Positions 53,371 through 64,000 of a DNA stretch of 64,000 nucleotides are shown one piece after another. The translations under genes were made by a program, and so were the position numbers. Below the pieces are notes generated by a model. It made no database searches, was not told the DNA's origin, and saw nothing but the letters and a program-made list of their open reading frames with translations. The first letter of the stretch is position 1; each line of letters starts with the position of its first letter. The DNA lies in the NCBI RefSeq assembly GCF_902859625.1, contig NZ_CADIJX010000002.1, positions 620,001 through 684,000 of the forward strand, given 5' to 3'. The stretch comes from Achromobacter pestifer (GTDB lineage Bacteria > Pseudomonadota > Gammaproteobacteria > Burkholderiales > Burkholderiaceae_B).

Positions 53371-54672
53371 TCAATCGTGCCGGTGCATGGCCGATTGGTG
53401 TTTGGTGTCGCGCATGGTCGCGTACACCAGCAGGGACAGGAAGATCACGCCGGCCAGGTAGTAGTAGAACCATTCTTCATGCCCCTGCTGCTTGAAGAAC
53501 AGCGCGATGGCCGGGGCGGTGCCGCCGAAGATCGACACGGTGACGGCGTAGGGCACGGCAACGCCCGTTGCGCGGATATTGGTGGGGAACAGTTCAGCCT
53601 TCACCACCGCATTGATCGAGGTGTAGCCGGCGGTGAAGACCCAGGCGCCGCAGATCAGCAGGAAGGCAATGAACGGCGACCGGGTATGCGACAGCGTCAT
53701 CAGGATGGGTACCGTCAGCGCCGCGCCTGCCACGCCAAAGAAAATCAGCAGCGGCTTGCGTCCGATCTTGTCCGACAGCGCGCCATACAGCGGTTGCAGG
53801 ATCAGCGCGAAGATCAGCGAGGCGGCGATGATGTAGGTGGTGGTGATGTCCGAGAACCCCGAGGTCTGGCGCACGAACGTCTGCATGTAGGTGGTGAAGG
53901 TGTAGAAGGCCGCGGTGCCGCCGGCCGTCAGCCCGACCACGATCGCCACTTCGCGCGGATACTTCATCAGGCCGCGTATCGAACTGGTCTTCGGCTTGGT
54001 CTTCTGCGCTTCCTTGTACGAGTCGGTCTCGGGCATGTCGCGCCGCATCAGCGCGGTCACGATGGCCAGCATCGCGCCGATCACGAAGGGGATGCGCCAG
54101 CCCCATTCGACCAGTTGCTCATGGGTCAGGAACACGTTTTGCAGCAGCAGCAACACCAGGATCGCGCAGAGCTGGCCGCCGATCAGCGTGACGTACTGGA
54201 AGCTGGAATAGAAGCCGCGATGCTCCGGATCGGAGATCTCGGTCAGGTAGGTGGCGCTGGCGCCGTATTCGCCGCCCAGGCTCAGGCCTTCGATCACGCG
54301 GGCCAGCGCCAGCAGCGCGGGCGCCGCCAGTCCGATGGTCGCGTAGGTGGGCGTCAAGGCAATGATCAGCGATCCCACGCACATCATCCCCACCGACACC
54401 ATCAGCGATAAGCGCCGCCCGTGCCGGTCGGCAAGATGGCCGAACAGCCAGCCGCCCAACGGGCGCACGATGAAGCCGGCCGCGAATAGCGTGGCGGCAT
54501 TCAATTGCTGGACAACGGGGTCGTGGGACGGGAAGAAGGCGGGGGCGAAATACAGGGCAAAGGCGGTATAGGCGTAGAAGTCGTACCACTCGACCAGATT
54601 GCCCATGGAGCCGACGAAGATGGCCTTGATGCGGCGTTTTGCGTCGGGCATGGCGAGATACGATTGCGTCAT
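53371..54672 (-). CDS. MFS transporter, MHS family (alpha-ketoglutarate/organic acid permease-like)
   Basis: A 433-residue, 12-helix major facilitator of the metabolite:H+ symporter family, near KgtP/ProP. The start IFVGSMGNLVEWYDFYAYTAF, the motif GWLFGHLADRHGRR and the RVIEGLSLGGEYGASATYL block are hallmarks. Likely cargo is a di- or tricarboxylate such as alpha-ketoglutarate, but the exact acid is unknown. It is transcribed alone, with about 215 bp of non-coding DNA upstream. Confidence 0.92.
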   Translation of the reverse strand: MTQSYLAMPDAKRRIKAIFVGSMGNLVEWYDFYAYTAFALYFAPAFFPSHDPVVQQLNAATLFAAGFIVRPLGGWLFGHLADRHGRRLSLMVSVGMMCVGSLIIALTPTYATIGLAAPALLALARVIEGLSLGGEYGASATYLTEISDPEHRGFYSSFQYVTLIGGQLCAILVLLLLQNVFLTHEQLVEWGWRIPFVIGAMLAIVTALMRRDMPETDSYKEAQKTKPKTSSIRGLMKYPREVAIVVGLTAGGTAAFYTFTTYMQTFVRQTSGFSDITTTYIIAASLIFALILQPLYGALSDKIGRKPLLIFFGVAGAALTVPILMTLSHTRSPFIAFLLICGAWVFTAGYTSINAVVKAELFPTNIRATGVAVPYAVTVSIFGGTAPAIALFFKQQGHEEWFYYYLAGVIFLSLLVYATMRDTKHQSAMHRHD

Positions 54673-54889
54673 GGCTGTTCTCGGAGTGAGCTTGTCGGGA
54701 GTCGCCGGACACGCGACCGCGCCTTATCCTCGCCCGTCAAGATCGCAAGGCCAGCCGCGAAATGGAACACGCATCGCCGTATGTTGCGCCTGCCCACGCC
54801 GAAATGCACGTGCTGGCACACTGTTTTTATTTCAGGGTTTTGTCAGGATTCGCGCCGCATCACGGGCGCGCGGGCCCGGGTTGACGGGC

Positions 54890-56092
54890 TTACTTGCGGC
54901 TTGGCTTGATGATGTCGCAGGCGGCTGCACGATCGCCCACCTGGGCATCGGGGCCCAGCAGGGCCTGGGCGCCGCAGACGGACCCGAACATGCCTTTGTT
55001 GTCGTGCCCGACGCCACCTACCTCGAAGCTGTTGTGGTGCAGGGTCACGGGTTTGGGTCCGCGCGCGGCCAGTTGATATTCATACTGCACGTACGCGGTC
55101 CCGCGGGCCAGCCGTGTCGAGCCTTGGGCCTCGGCGCCGCAGGTCTTGTCCAGCAGGCGGTGTTCGGGGTTGTTGTCCGCCCCGCCCAGCAGGTAGGTCA
55201 CGTCCCGGGCGGCATAGCGGATGAACAGGCGGGTGTCGTCGGTTTCCCGCGCATACGACGGCAGCTTGTCGGTGCCGTACTTGTACTGGTTGTAGGTGGG
55301 GCAGATTCCGCGCTCATAGGGCGCGTAGCCCTTGCCGTTGGCGCGTGGGCGTTCGTTGGTCAGGTACAGGTAGGACGAGGGGTTGGCAATCACGTAGCGC
55401 AAGGCCAGCCCGTCGCGGCGCAGCGGGCCGTCGGTGTTGTTCAGTACGGCGTAGCGTTGAACCAGTTGGCCGCCCGCCGAGTGGCCGGCCAGCACCATGT
55501 TCGTCAGGGCAGGCAGGCGCTTGCGGTCGTCCAGGCTGCGCAGCAGGTCGTCCAGCACCTGAAAAGACGAGACGGGCGCGGGGCGTCCCGCGGCCTGGAT
55601 GCTGTCTTCGCCGTCCTCCCAACTGGATTTTCGCCACGCGGCCATCCCGGCAAAGCCGGAATCAATGGACCCGGGAAAGCGAGGCGCCAGGATCAGGGTG
55701 TCCCGCGCGCGTTCCGGATTCTGCGTCAGCAGGTCCGCGGCCGTGTCGTAGTAGCGGTCGGCGTCGCGCTTGACGCCATGGATGACGATAAGGACCTGCT
55801 TGATGTCGCGCAGGTCGTCCTTGGCCAGATTGCGGTTGGAGTAGACCGGCATCTTGTACCGGTGCCCCGCCTTGCCCAGTTCCACGGTCTGCCAGCGCAG
55901 CGGCGCCACGCGCTTGGGCGCCGGCGCGGTTTCGTCGTAGTCGTAGGGATCGGGCAGCGGGGTCTGGGCGTGAATGGCCCAGGGCGCGAGCACGGCGGCC
56001 AGCGTCAGCGCGGCGCTCAGTCGGCGCCCGAAACGCCGGCACGTGTGAACGTGCGGTAGTTGGGGCGCGGAAGAGGCGGGCGCGCGGCGCAT
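54890..56092 (-). CDS. Secreted alpha/beta hydrolase (esterase-like)
   Basis: A 400-residue exported alpha/beta hydrolase. A long N-terminal region ends in a Sec signal (cleavage near IHAQ, residue 43). The nucleophile elbow LAGHSAGGQ has Ser205, the oxyanion loop is LIVIHGVKRD and the catalytic His is in the late GGVGHDN segment. It may be an esterase or depolymerase acting in the periplasm or outside. The ATG at 56092 leaves a 24-residue pre-signal; an internal start is possible. Substrate unknown. Confidence 0.83.
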   Translation of the reverse strand: MRRAPASSAPQLPHVHTCRRFGRRLSAALTLAAVLAPWAIHAQTPLPDPYDYDETAPAPKRVAPLRWQTVELGKAGHRYKMPVYSNRNLAKDDLRDIKQVLIVIHGVKRDADRYYDTAADLLTQNPERARDTLILAPRFPGSIDSGFAGMAAWRKSSWEDGEDSIQAAGRPAPVSSFQVLDDLLRSLDDRKRLPALTNMVLAGHSAGGQLVQRYAVLNNTDGPLRRDGLALRYVIANPSSYLYLTNERPRANGKGYAPYERGICPTYNQYKYGTDKLPSYARETDDTRLFIRYAARDVTYLLGGADNNPEHRLLDKTCGAEAQGSTRLARGTAYVQYEYQLAARGPKPVTLHHNSFEVGGVGHDNKGMFGSVCGAQALLGPDAQVGDRAAACDIIKPSRK

Positions 56093-56106
56093 GGCGCGGT
56101 GGCTTG

Positions 56107-56835
56107 TTAGCAGCTCTCGTGACCCAGCAGCTGCTTCAGCGCGGGCAGGTCCAGGATGCGGACTTCTCGCTGATTGATCTTGATCAGGCCTTCGCGGGCG
56201 AAGCGCGAGAACAGTCGGCTGACCGTTTCCAGCGTCAGGCCCAGATAGCTGCCGATTTCCTCGCGGCTCATGCGCAGCACGAACTCGGTCGACGAATAGC
56301 CGAGCGAGGCATAACGCTGCGACAGATTCAACAGGAAGGCCGCCAGGCGCTGTTCGGAACGCATCGAGCCCAGCGACGCCAGCATCTGGTGCGAGCGCGT
56401 GATTTCACGGCTCATCAGACGCCGGAACTGCTGTTGCAGCGACGGCAGGTGCGCGGCCACGCGGTCGACTTCGCTCAGGCGGATGACGCAGACTTCGGAA
56501 TCCTCCAGCGCGACGGCGGCCGACACGTGCTTGCCGTCCAGCATGCCGTCCATGCCGACGATTTCGCCGGGCAGGTGAAAGCCGGTGATCTGGATTTGGC
56601 CGGTGGCGTCTTCCAGCTGAGTCTTGATGCTGCCAAAGCGCACGCCATATACGGCGTCAAGCGGGTGATCCAGCGAGTACAGCGTTTTGCCCTTTTCCAG
56701 GCGCACACGCTCTTTCACCAGCTCGTCCAGCTTTTCCACTTCGGCGGCAGCCATGCCCACAGGCACACACACGTGGCCCAACATACACGTGGAACAGTGG
56801 GCGGCATCAGGGGCAACGGGAACCCGTTTTTGCAT
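56107..56835 (-). CDS. fnr: FNR-type oxygen-sensing regulator
   Basis: A 242-residue CRP/FNR-family regulator with the oxygen-labile cluster ligands: Cys14, Cys17 and Cys23 (CSTCMLGHVC) and the internal Cys116 (SEVCVIRL), as in E. coli FNR. The DNA-binding helix MSREEIGSYLGLTLETVSRLF has E-x2-SR, predicting TTGAT-N4-ATCAA sites. It switches on anaerobic or microaerobic genes. The frame opens 21 codons upstream, but the ATG at 56835 gives the family N-terminus. Upstream of the start no FNR box is seen. Confidence 0.93.
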   Translation of the reverse strand: MQKRVPVAPDAAHCSTCMLGHVCVPVGMAAAEVEKLDELVKERVRLEKGKTLYSLDHPLDAVYGVRFGSIKTQLEDATGQIQITGFHLPGEIVGMDGMLDGKHVSAAVALEDSEVCVIRLSEVDRVAAHLPSLQQQFRRLMSREITRSHQMLASLGSMRSEQRLAAFLLNLSQRYASLGYSSTEFVLRMSREEIGSYLGLTLETVSRLFSRFAREGLIKINQREVRILDLPALKQLLGHESC

Positions 56836-56931
56836 ACGATGACCTCTATAGTGCCCGTTGCGCGCCAGGGGCGAAACGGGTGTAAAGCGTGATGACAATG
56901 CCTATTGTAGTCTGTTGTTACTACGGGCGTT

Positions 56932-57369
56932 TTACGGGAAGCCGCCAGTCGATCGCGCCCGTCGATGCGCGATCCAATCCTCGCCCGCGATATCGGTGGC
57001 GGCGCCCCGCAATGCGGGGTCGATGGGGTAGTACTGGCAGAGGATTTCCGTGAGGCCGTCCGCTGGCGCTTCCAGGCGTGCGGCGATCTCGCGGCGGACA
57101 AAGCAGCAAGGCTGTCCGGGCACGTATTCCTCGATCTCGTCCATCAACGCGATCAAGGCCGGTTGCACCTGGTAGACGTCGCCGCGCACGCGGCGGCCGT
57201 CCGCCACGGGAATCAGGCCAGGCCAGTCGCCGAAGTCCACCAACACGCCGGGCACGGAGGCCGCGCCCACCAAACGGGCCGCAGGCAGCCCCCGTCTGGC
57301 GGAGGCTTGCGCCAGATCATTGATTTCGCCGGCGCGTAGGGTGCCGTAGACAAAAACGTATATGCTCAT
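56932..57369 (-). CDS. Gamma-glutamylcyclotransferase-like protein
   Basis: A 145-residue protein of the gamma-glutamylcyclotransferase/AIG2-like fold. The signature [10 protein letters not shown] is at 6-15 and the expected catalytic Glu lies in [12 protein letters not shown]. It may cleave gamma-glutamyl peptides or act on tRNA-side products, as YtfP relatives are uncharacterised. It is divergent to clpB and shares the 138-bp gap that carries the heat-shock promoter. Confidence 0.88.
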   Translation of the reverse strand: MSIYVFVYGTLRAGEINDLAQASARRGLPAARLVGAASVPGVLVDFGDWPGLIPVADGRRVRGDVYQVQPALIALMDEIEEYVPGQPCCFVRREIAARLEAPADGLTEILCQYYPIDPALRGAATDIAGEDWIAHRRARSTGGFP

Positions 57370-57417
57370 AGGTCAGATTGTTGCTGCACGTCGAAGCAAA
57401 TCAGGCGGCTGGCAGGT

Positions 57418-57445
57418 GTTGAAATTTTCGCATCCGGCCGCATAT
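57418..57445 (+). promoter_or_regulatory. RpoH (sigma-32) promoter of clpB
   Basis: GTTGAAA (57418-57424) and CCGCATAT (57438-57445) with a 13-bp spacer match the heat-shock consensus CTTGAAA-N(11-16)-CCCCATnT at all but one base in each half. The start of clpB lies 62 bp downstream. Confidence 0.85.
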
Positions 57446-57507
57446 TCAGGATATCGAGCCAGCCGGCACGTATCGGTCAGGCTCCCCTAACTAGCCAAAC
57501 GACCATT

Positions 57508-60114
<2,607 letters not shown>

Positions 60115-60130
60115 TCCAGCAAGGAAGAAA

Positions 60131-60158
60131 AAGCCCGGCGCAAGCCGGGCTTTTTTTT
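60131..60158 (+). terminator. Intrinsic terminator of clpB
   Basis: AAGCCCGGC / GCCGGGCTT, a perfect 9-bp stem with a short loop, followed by eight T. It lies 17 bp after the clpB stop. It would also shield the convergent dehydrogenase gene. Confidence 0.93.
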
Positions 60159-60254
60159 GTGCGTCGATAATCGCGCATTCGCGCGGACTTGGCCCGTCGC
60201 CCGCCAGCAGGGCAAGTCGCTCGGAAGGCATCAGGCTTGTTCGGCGTACGGGAA

Positions 60255-61229
60255 TCAATACCCCAATGTCGCGTCGGCACAGGTGTCCGGGCGTTTGCCG
60301 GACTGTATAAGGAGCAGGTTCTCCAGGGTTTGCGCGGCGATGGCGGCGGCCGGGGTGCGGGTGGCGATATGCGGTGTGACCAGCACGCGCGGGTGACGCC
60401 ACAGCGGGTGATCGGCCGGTAGCGGTTCCTCGGGGGTGGCATCCAGCGTGGCGTAGGAAAGATGCCCCGTGTTCAGTGCCTCCAGCAGCGCCTGGGCGTC
60501 CAGGTGTTCGCCACGGCCCGCGTTGATGACGTGGGCGCCCCGGGGCAACTGGGCAAAGGTGGCGGCGTTGAGGAATCCGCGTGTGTCGTGGGTCAACGGC
60601 AGCAGACACACCAGGGTATTGGCGCCGGCCAGGAAGGCAGGCAAGTCCTCGGCGCCGTGGTAACCCGTGATCCCGGCAGGCAGGTCTGACTTGGGCGTGC
60701 GGCTCCAGCCGGATACGGGGTAGCCCAGGGCGGCCAATGCCCCAGCCGCCTTCATGCCTAGCCGGCCCAGGCCCGCGATGGCGACGCGGTGCGCGGATGG
60801 CGGCACGATGGGGCTTTCGCGCCACAGGCCTTGGGCGTGGTTGCGAACATAGTCCGGAAAATGGCGGTGGTGGTTGATGACCGCCCAGGTGACGTAGGTG
60901 GTCATGCCGTCCGCCATGCCGGTTTCGGCGATGCGGCAGACCGGCACGTCGGGCGGGATGGCGGGGTCGGCGTAGATGTGGTCCACGCCCGCGCCGATCG
61001 ATTGGATCAGGCGCAGGTTGGGCAGCGTGCGAAGCAGGCCGGGGGGCGGCAGCCAACAGACGGCCGCATCGATGTCCTCCGGCTTGTCCAGGGTCTCCAC
61101 GGTGCGCCAGGCGATATCGGGGCGCAGCGCCTGGAAGGCGGGAACGAGGTAGCGCATGTCCAGGACGCGGCTAAGCAGGGCGATGCAGGGCGGACGGCCG
61201 GTGGCGGCAAGTGAGAGCGGGGCGTTCAT
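60255..61229 (-). CDS. 2-hydroxyacid dehydrogenase (GhrA/hydroxypyruvate reductase-like)
   Basis: A 324-residue D-2-hydroxyacid dehydrogenase. NAD-binding loop is VAIAGLGRLGMKAAGAL, and catalytic residues are in the LPLTHDTRGFLNA, VINAGRGEHLD and the His of VTPHIATRTP segments. The WHHHHF-type region TWAVINHHRHFPDYV points to the GhrA-like glyoxylate/hydroxypyruvate reductase branch. Its ATG overlaps the TGA of the ABC ATPase gene, so it belongs to the peptide-type ABC operon; the imported solute may be reduced or its product an alpha-keto acid. That link is inference. Confidence 0.9.
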   Translation of the reverse strand: MNAPLSLAATGRPPCIALLSRVLDMRYLVPAFQALRPDIAWRTVETLDKPEDIDAAVCWLPPPGLLRTLPNLRLIQSIGAGVDHIYADPAIPPDVPVCRIAETGMADGMTTYVTWAVINHHRHFPDYVRNHAQGLWRESPIVPPSAHRVAIAGLGRLGMKAAGALAALGYPVSGWSRTPKSDLPAGITGYHGAEDLPAFLAGANTLVCLLPLTHDTRGFLNAATFAQLPRGAHVINAGRGEHLDAQALLEALNTGHLSYATLDATPEEPLPADHPLWRHPRVLVTPHIATRTPAAAIAAQTLENLLLIQSGKRPDTCADATLGY

Positions 61230-62869
61230 GCGGCGGCTACCTCGCGCCCGTGGCGTCCGGAGACGATGCGGGTGAAATCGGGCACGGCCTGCACCAGTTC
61301 GCGCGTATAGGCTTGTTCGGGCTGCTGGATGATCTGCGCGGCGGGGCCGCATTCGATGATGCGGCCTTGTTGCATGACCGCAATGCGGTCGCACATCTGC
61401 GCCGCGACGCGCAGGTCGTGGGTGACGAACAGCATGCTGAGTTTGAATTGTTCCCGCACGCTGGCAAACAGCGCCAGCACTTGGGCCTGCACGGAAACGT
61501 CCAGGGCGGAAACGGGTTCGTCAGCCACGATGAGCTCGGGGTCGGACGCCAGGGCGCGGGCGATGCCGATGCGTTGGCGCTGGCCGCCTGAGAATTCGTG
61601 CGGGTAGCGTGTGACGGCGTCGGGGCTGAGCCCGACCCGTTGCAGCAATTCGGCGGCACGCGCTCTTGCCTGGGCGGGCGCCATGCCTTGTGCAAGCGGG
61701 CCGGCCATGATCGAACGCCCAACGGTATGCCGTGGGTTCAGCGATGCCTGCGGATCCTGGAACACCATCTGGATGCGGCCGGGCTCGGGCCGCGCAGCGC
61801 CTTGGGGGCCGCGCGCCTTGCCGTTAAAGAGGATCTGGCCGCCGTCCTGCGCCAGCAAGCCCGCAATGCAACGGCCCAGCGTGGATTTGCCGGAACCGGA
61901 TTCGCCAACCAAGCCCAGGACTTCGCCACGGCGCAGGCTGAAGCTGATGTCGCGCATGGCTGGCGTTTCCCGGCCGCGCCGGAACAGTCCGCCGCCGGAC
62001 ACGTAGGTTTTGCTCAGGTTGCGCACGTCCAGCAACACCGGATCTTGCGCGGCGGCGATGCTGGCGGTGGGCTCCCCATGCGGGATGGCGGCGATGAGCT
62101 TGCGTGTGTAGTCGTGGCGGGGATGGCTCAACACCTGTTCGGCCGTGCCGGCCTCTACGATTTCCCCCAACTGCATGACGGCCACGCGGTCAGCGATCTG
62201 CGACACCACGCCAAAATCGTGCGTGATGAACAGCACGGCGGTGCCACGCTTGGCTTGCAGGTCGCGAATCAGGTCCAGGATCTGCGCCTGGGTGGTCACG
62301 TCGAGCGCCGTCGTCGGTTCGTCGGCGATCAGTAGCGCGGGTTCCAGCATCAGCGCGCAGGCAATCATGATACGTTGACGTTGCCCGCCCGACAGGCGGC
62401 CCGGATAGCTGGCGGCGATGCCCGCGGGGTCTGGCAGGCGCACGTCGTCCAAGGCAGCAAGGATGCGCGTGCGCTTGTCGGCGGACGACAGCTTGACGTG
62501 TGCGTCCAGCGCTTCCTCCAGCTGGTCGCCGATGCGCATGACCGGGTTGAGCGCCGACATGGGGTCTTGGAAGATCATGCCGATACGGTTGCCGCGCAGG
62601 GCACGCCACTGCGGCTCGGGCAAGGCCAGCAGATCATGGCCCTGGAAGACGATGCTGCCCGCAACGGGGCGCACCTGGGGTTGGGGCAGCAGGCCCATGA
62701 CGGCGTTGGCGATCATGGATTTTCCCGAGCCGCTTTCGCCCACGATGCACAGTGTTTCACCGCTTGTGATCGACAGACTGGCTTCCTTGACGGCCAGCGC
62801 GCGGTCGGCGCCTGCCGGCAGCCGGATGCTCAAGCCTTGGATGTCCAGAAGGGATGCGGATGCGTTCAT
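61226..62869 (-). CDS. Fused double-ATPase of a second peptide-type ABC transporter
   Basis: A 547-residue tandem ABC ATPase of the oligopeptide/GsiA class. Walker A GESGSGKS occurs at about residue 44 and again near 330. Signatures are LSGGQRQRI and FSGGQRQRI, and Walker B are [11 protein letters not shown] and IVADEPVSALD. Oligopeptide-type C-terminal motifs follow each half. The frame runs on 38 codons upstream, but the ATG at 62869 overlaps the permease stop and starts the domain. It energises the permeases encoded upstream. Substrate unknown. Confidence 0.93.
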   Translation of the reverse strand: MNASASLLDIQGLSIRLPAGADRALAVKEASLSITSGETLCIVGESGSGKSMIANAVMGLLPQPQVRPVAGSIVFQGHDLLALPEPQWRALRGNRIGMIFQDPMSALNPVMRIGDQLEEALDAHVKLSSADKRTRILAALDDVRLPDPAGIAASYPGRLSGGQRQRIMIACALMLEPALLIADEPTTALDVTTQAQILDLIRDLQAKRGTAVLFITHDFGVVSQIADRVAVMQLGEIVEAGTAEQVLSHPRHDYTRKLIAAIPHGEPTASIAAAQDPVLLDVRNLSKTYVSGGGLFRRGRETPAMRDISFSLRRGEVLGLVGESGSGKSTLGRCIAGLLAQDGGQILFNGKARGPQGAARPEPGRIQMVFQDPQASLNPRHTVGRSIMAGPLAQGMAPAQARARAAELLQRVGLSPDAVTRYPHEFSGGQRQRIGIARALASDPELIVADEPVSALDVSVQAQVLALFASVREQFKLSMLFVTHDLRVAAQMCDRIAVMQQGRIIECGPAAQIIQQPEQAYTRELVQAVPDFTRIVSGRHGREVAAA

Positions 62870-63711
62870 GCGCGGCTCCTTGCGTCCAGCCGGGTATTCA
62901 GGCCGTCGCTCAAGCCTTCTCCGATCAGGTTCAATGCCAGCACGGTCAGCAGGATGGCGATGCCGGGAAACAGGCTGATCCACCAGGCTTGCCGCAGGGC
63001 GGTGCGCGCCGCGCCGATCATGTAGCCCCAGCTCATGACATTCGGATCGCCCAGGCCCATGAAGCTCAGGCTGGATTCCAGCAGGATGGCGGTGGCGACC
63101 ATCAACGAGCCCATGACGACGATGGGGGCGGCGGCATTGGGCAGGATCTGCGTGATGATGATGCGCAGGTTCGATTCGCCCGCCAGGTGCGCGGCGTGGA
63201 CGAAATCGCGATGGCGCAGCGTCAGGAATTCACTGCGCACCAGTCGCGCCACGGGGGGCCAGGACACCAGCGCGATGGCGGTCACGATGGACCCTACCGA
63301 TGGCTGGAAGATCGCCACCAGCACGATGGCCAGCGCAAAGCTGGGAATCGCCTGGAACAGTTCAGTGAAGCGCATCAGGCTGTTGTCGATCCAGCCGCCG
63401 TAATAGCCGGCCAGCGCACCGATGGATACGCCGATCAACAGGCCGGCCAACGTGGAGATCAGGCCGATCAGTAGCGATATGCGCGCGCCATAGGCCAGCC
63501 CGGAACCGATGTCGCGGCCCAGGGTGTCGGTGCCAAAGGGCAGGCCCGAGATATCCAGCGGGGGCAGGAACGGGCGCTGCACCATGGCCCAGGGGTCGTG
63601 CGCGGCGATAAGCGGCGCGGTCAGGGCAAGCAACAGCACCAAGGCCATGACGGCCAGGCCTGCCACGGCCCCTTTGTTGCGGCGAAAGCGCCGCCAGAAT
63701 CCGTTGTTCAT
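62866..63711 (-). CDS. Peptide-type ABC permease, DppC/OppC group
   Basis: A 281-residue permease. The segment LPFGTDTLGRDIGSGLAYGA and the EAA-type loop AAHLAGESNLRIIITQILP are diagnostic of the DppC/OppC group, and six helices are visible. Its TGA overlaps the ATPase ATG, and its ATG overlaps the DppB-type TGA (both ATGA), a tight translationally coupled unit. Confidence 0.92.
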   Translation of the reverse strand: MNNGFWRRFRRNKGAVAGLAVMALVLLLALTAPLIAAHDPWAMVQRPFLPPLDISGLPFGTDTLGRDIGSGLAYGARISLLIGLISTLAGLLIGVSIGALAGYYGGWIDNSLMRFTELFQAIPSFALAIVLVAIFQPSVGSIVTAIALVSWPPVARLVRSEFLTLRHRDFVHAAHLAGESNLRIIITQILPNAAAPIVVMGSLMVATAILLESSLSFMGLGDPNVMSWGYMIGAARTALRQAWWISLFPGIAILLTVLALNLIGEGLSDGLNTRLDARSRA

Positions 63712-64000
63712 TGCAGTTCGATCCTTGGGTCGGCCAACGTGTAGAGCAGGTCGGTGACGATGTTGAACGCCACGGCAAGCGCGGCAGTGATCAGGAACGT
63801 GCCCAGCAGCAGGTTGTAGTCGCGTTGCACCAGGGCGTCGAACATCAGGCGGCCGATGCCGGGCCAGGCGAACACGGTCTCGATCAGCACGGTGCCGCCC
63901 ACCATGGATCCCGCCTGAATGCCGGCCAGCGTGATGACCGGCAGCAGCGCGTTGCGCAGGATGTGACGCCGCTGGATGCGTCGTGGCGACAGCCCTTTGG
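63708..64000 (-). CDS. Peptide-type ABC permease, DppB/OppB group (partial)
   Basis: Only the C-terminal 96 or so codons lie in the window; the start is past the right edge. The visible part ends with the family pattern: a segment reading KGLSPRRIQRRHILRNALLP (EAA loop), IETVFAWPGIGRLMFDALVQRD and the terminal DLLYTLADPRIELQ. It pairs with the DppC-type permease, with which it overlaps by 4 bp. A binding-protein gene is expected further right. Confidence 0.9.
   Translation of the reverse strand, partial: KGLSPRRIQRRHILRNALLPVITLAGIQAGSMVGGTVLIETVFAWPGIGRLMFDALVQRDYNLLLGTFLITAALAVAFNIVTDLLYTLADPRIELQ

Noticed and set aside
56172..56190. FNR box TTGAT-N4-ATCAG
   Set aside because: It lies inside the 3' coding part of fnr, encoding LIKINQ, not near any promoter; probably coincidence.

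Overview
The window is a GC-rich chromosomal segment (roughly 65% G+C by eye) from a betaproteobacterium. It most resembles Alcaligenaceae (Achromobacter/Bordetella type). This rests on the number of periplasmic binding proteins of the Bug/TctC family, the many LysR regulators, paired peptide-ABC transporters, an FNR with the C-x2-C-x5-C cluster motif and a RpoH-type promoter before clpB. The genus is inferred, because no rRNA or other marker lies in the window. I see no prophage, transposase, CRISPR array, tRNA or rRNA.

Layout. 0.1-4.5 kb: a LysR regulator, an SbmA/YddA-type ABC exporter, a convergent aspartate dehydrogenase (nadX) and a GNAT acetyltransferase. 4.5-12 kb (minus strand): a BMP-like protein coupled to a Tat-exported Bug protein, a periplasmic M20 amidohydrolase, a DHA2-type drug exporter behind a promoter buried in a TetR-type operator, and an esterase-Bug pair. 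12-20 kb: a LysR-adenine deaminase pair, a lipoprotein, a Sel1-like protein coupled to a MATE exporter, an MltB-type lytic transglycosylase coupled to a methyltransferase, two GNATs and a tiny Cys-rich oxidoreductase-like protein. 20-28 kb (minus strand): a peptide-uptake operon made of a winged-helix regulator, a fused double ATPase, a binding protein, two permeases and, behind a terminator, an M14-type carboxypeptidase-like enzyme. 28-34.5 kb: a methyltransferase, an ABC-F ATPase, a divergent AsnC/Lrp regulator and class V aminotransferase, and two secreted proteins of unknown role. 34.5-38 kb: an 800-bp gene-free stretch, formamidase and its zinc-ribbon partner, a terminator, an inverted repeat pair followed by an 8/9-bp tandem array, and a binding protein without signal peptide. 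38-42 kb: an NlpE-like lipoprotein, a coupled OsmC-GST pair, a GNAT, an isochorismatase-fold hydrolase and small proteins.

42-46.8 kb is the most coherent functional locus. It holds an AraC/PchR-like regulator, a TonB-dependent siderophore receptor, a cupin and an RhtX/FptX-type permease. The receptor promoter shows a 21-bp-period direct repeat abutting the -35 position, a TAGAAT -10 box and a perfect 7-1-7 Fur-box-like palindrome at the expected transcription start. No siderophore synthesis genes are nearby, so it looks like a xenosiderophore scavenging module.

47-57 kb: a YegD-type Hsp70, a LysR/alcohol-dehydrogenase divergent pair, a NUDIX-ferredoxin pair, an ArsR-SRPBCC-DUF899-membrane protein operon, an MHS-type organic acid permease, a secreted esterase, an FNR regulator and a gamma-glutamylcyclotransferase-like protein. 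57.5-60.1 kb: clpB with a heat-shock promoter and a strong terminator. 60-64 kb (minus strand): a second peptide-type ABC operon, running off the right edge, translationally coupled to a 2-hydroxyacid dehydrogenase. Most of the window is ordinary accessory metabolism, transport and regulation; I found no clearly undescribed system.
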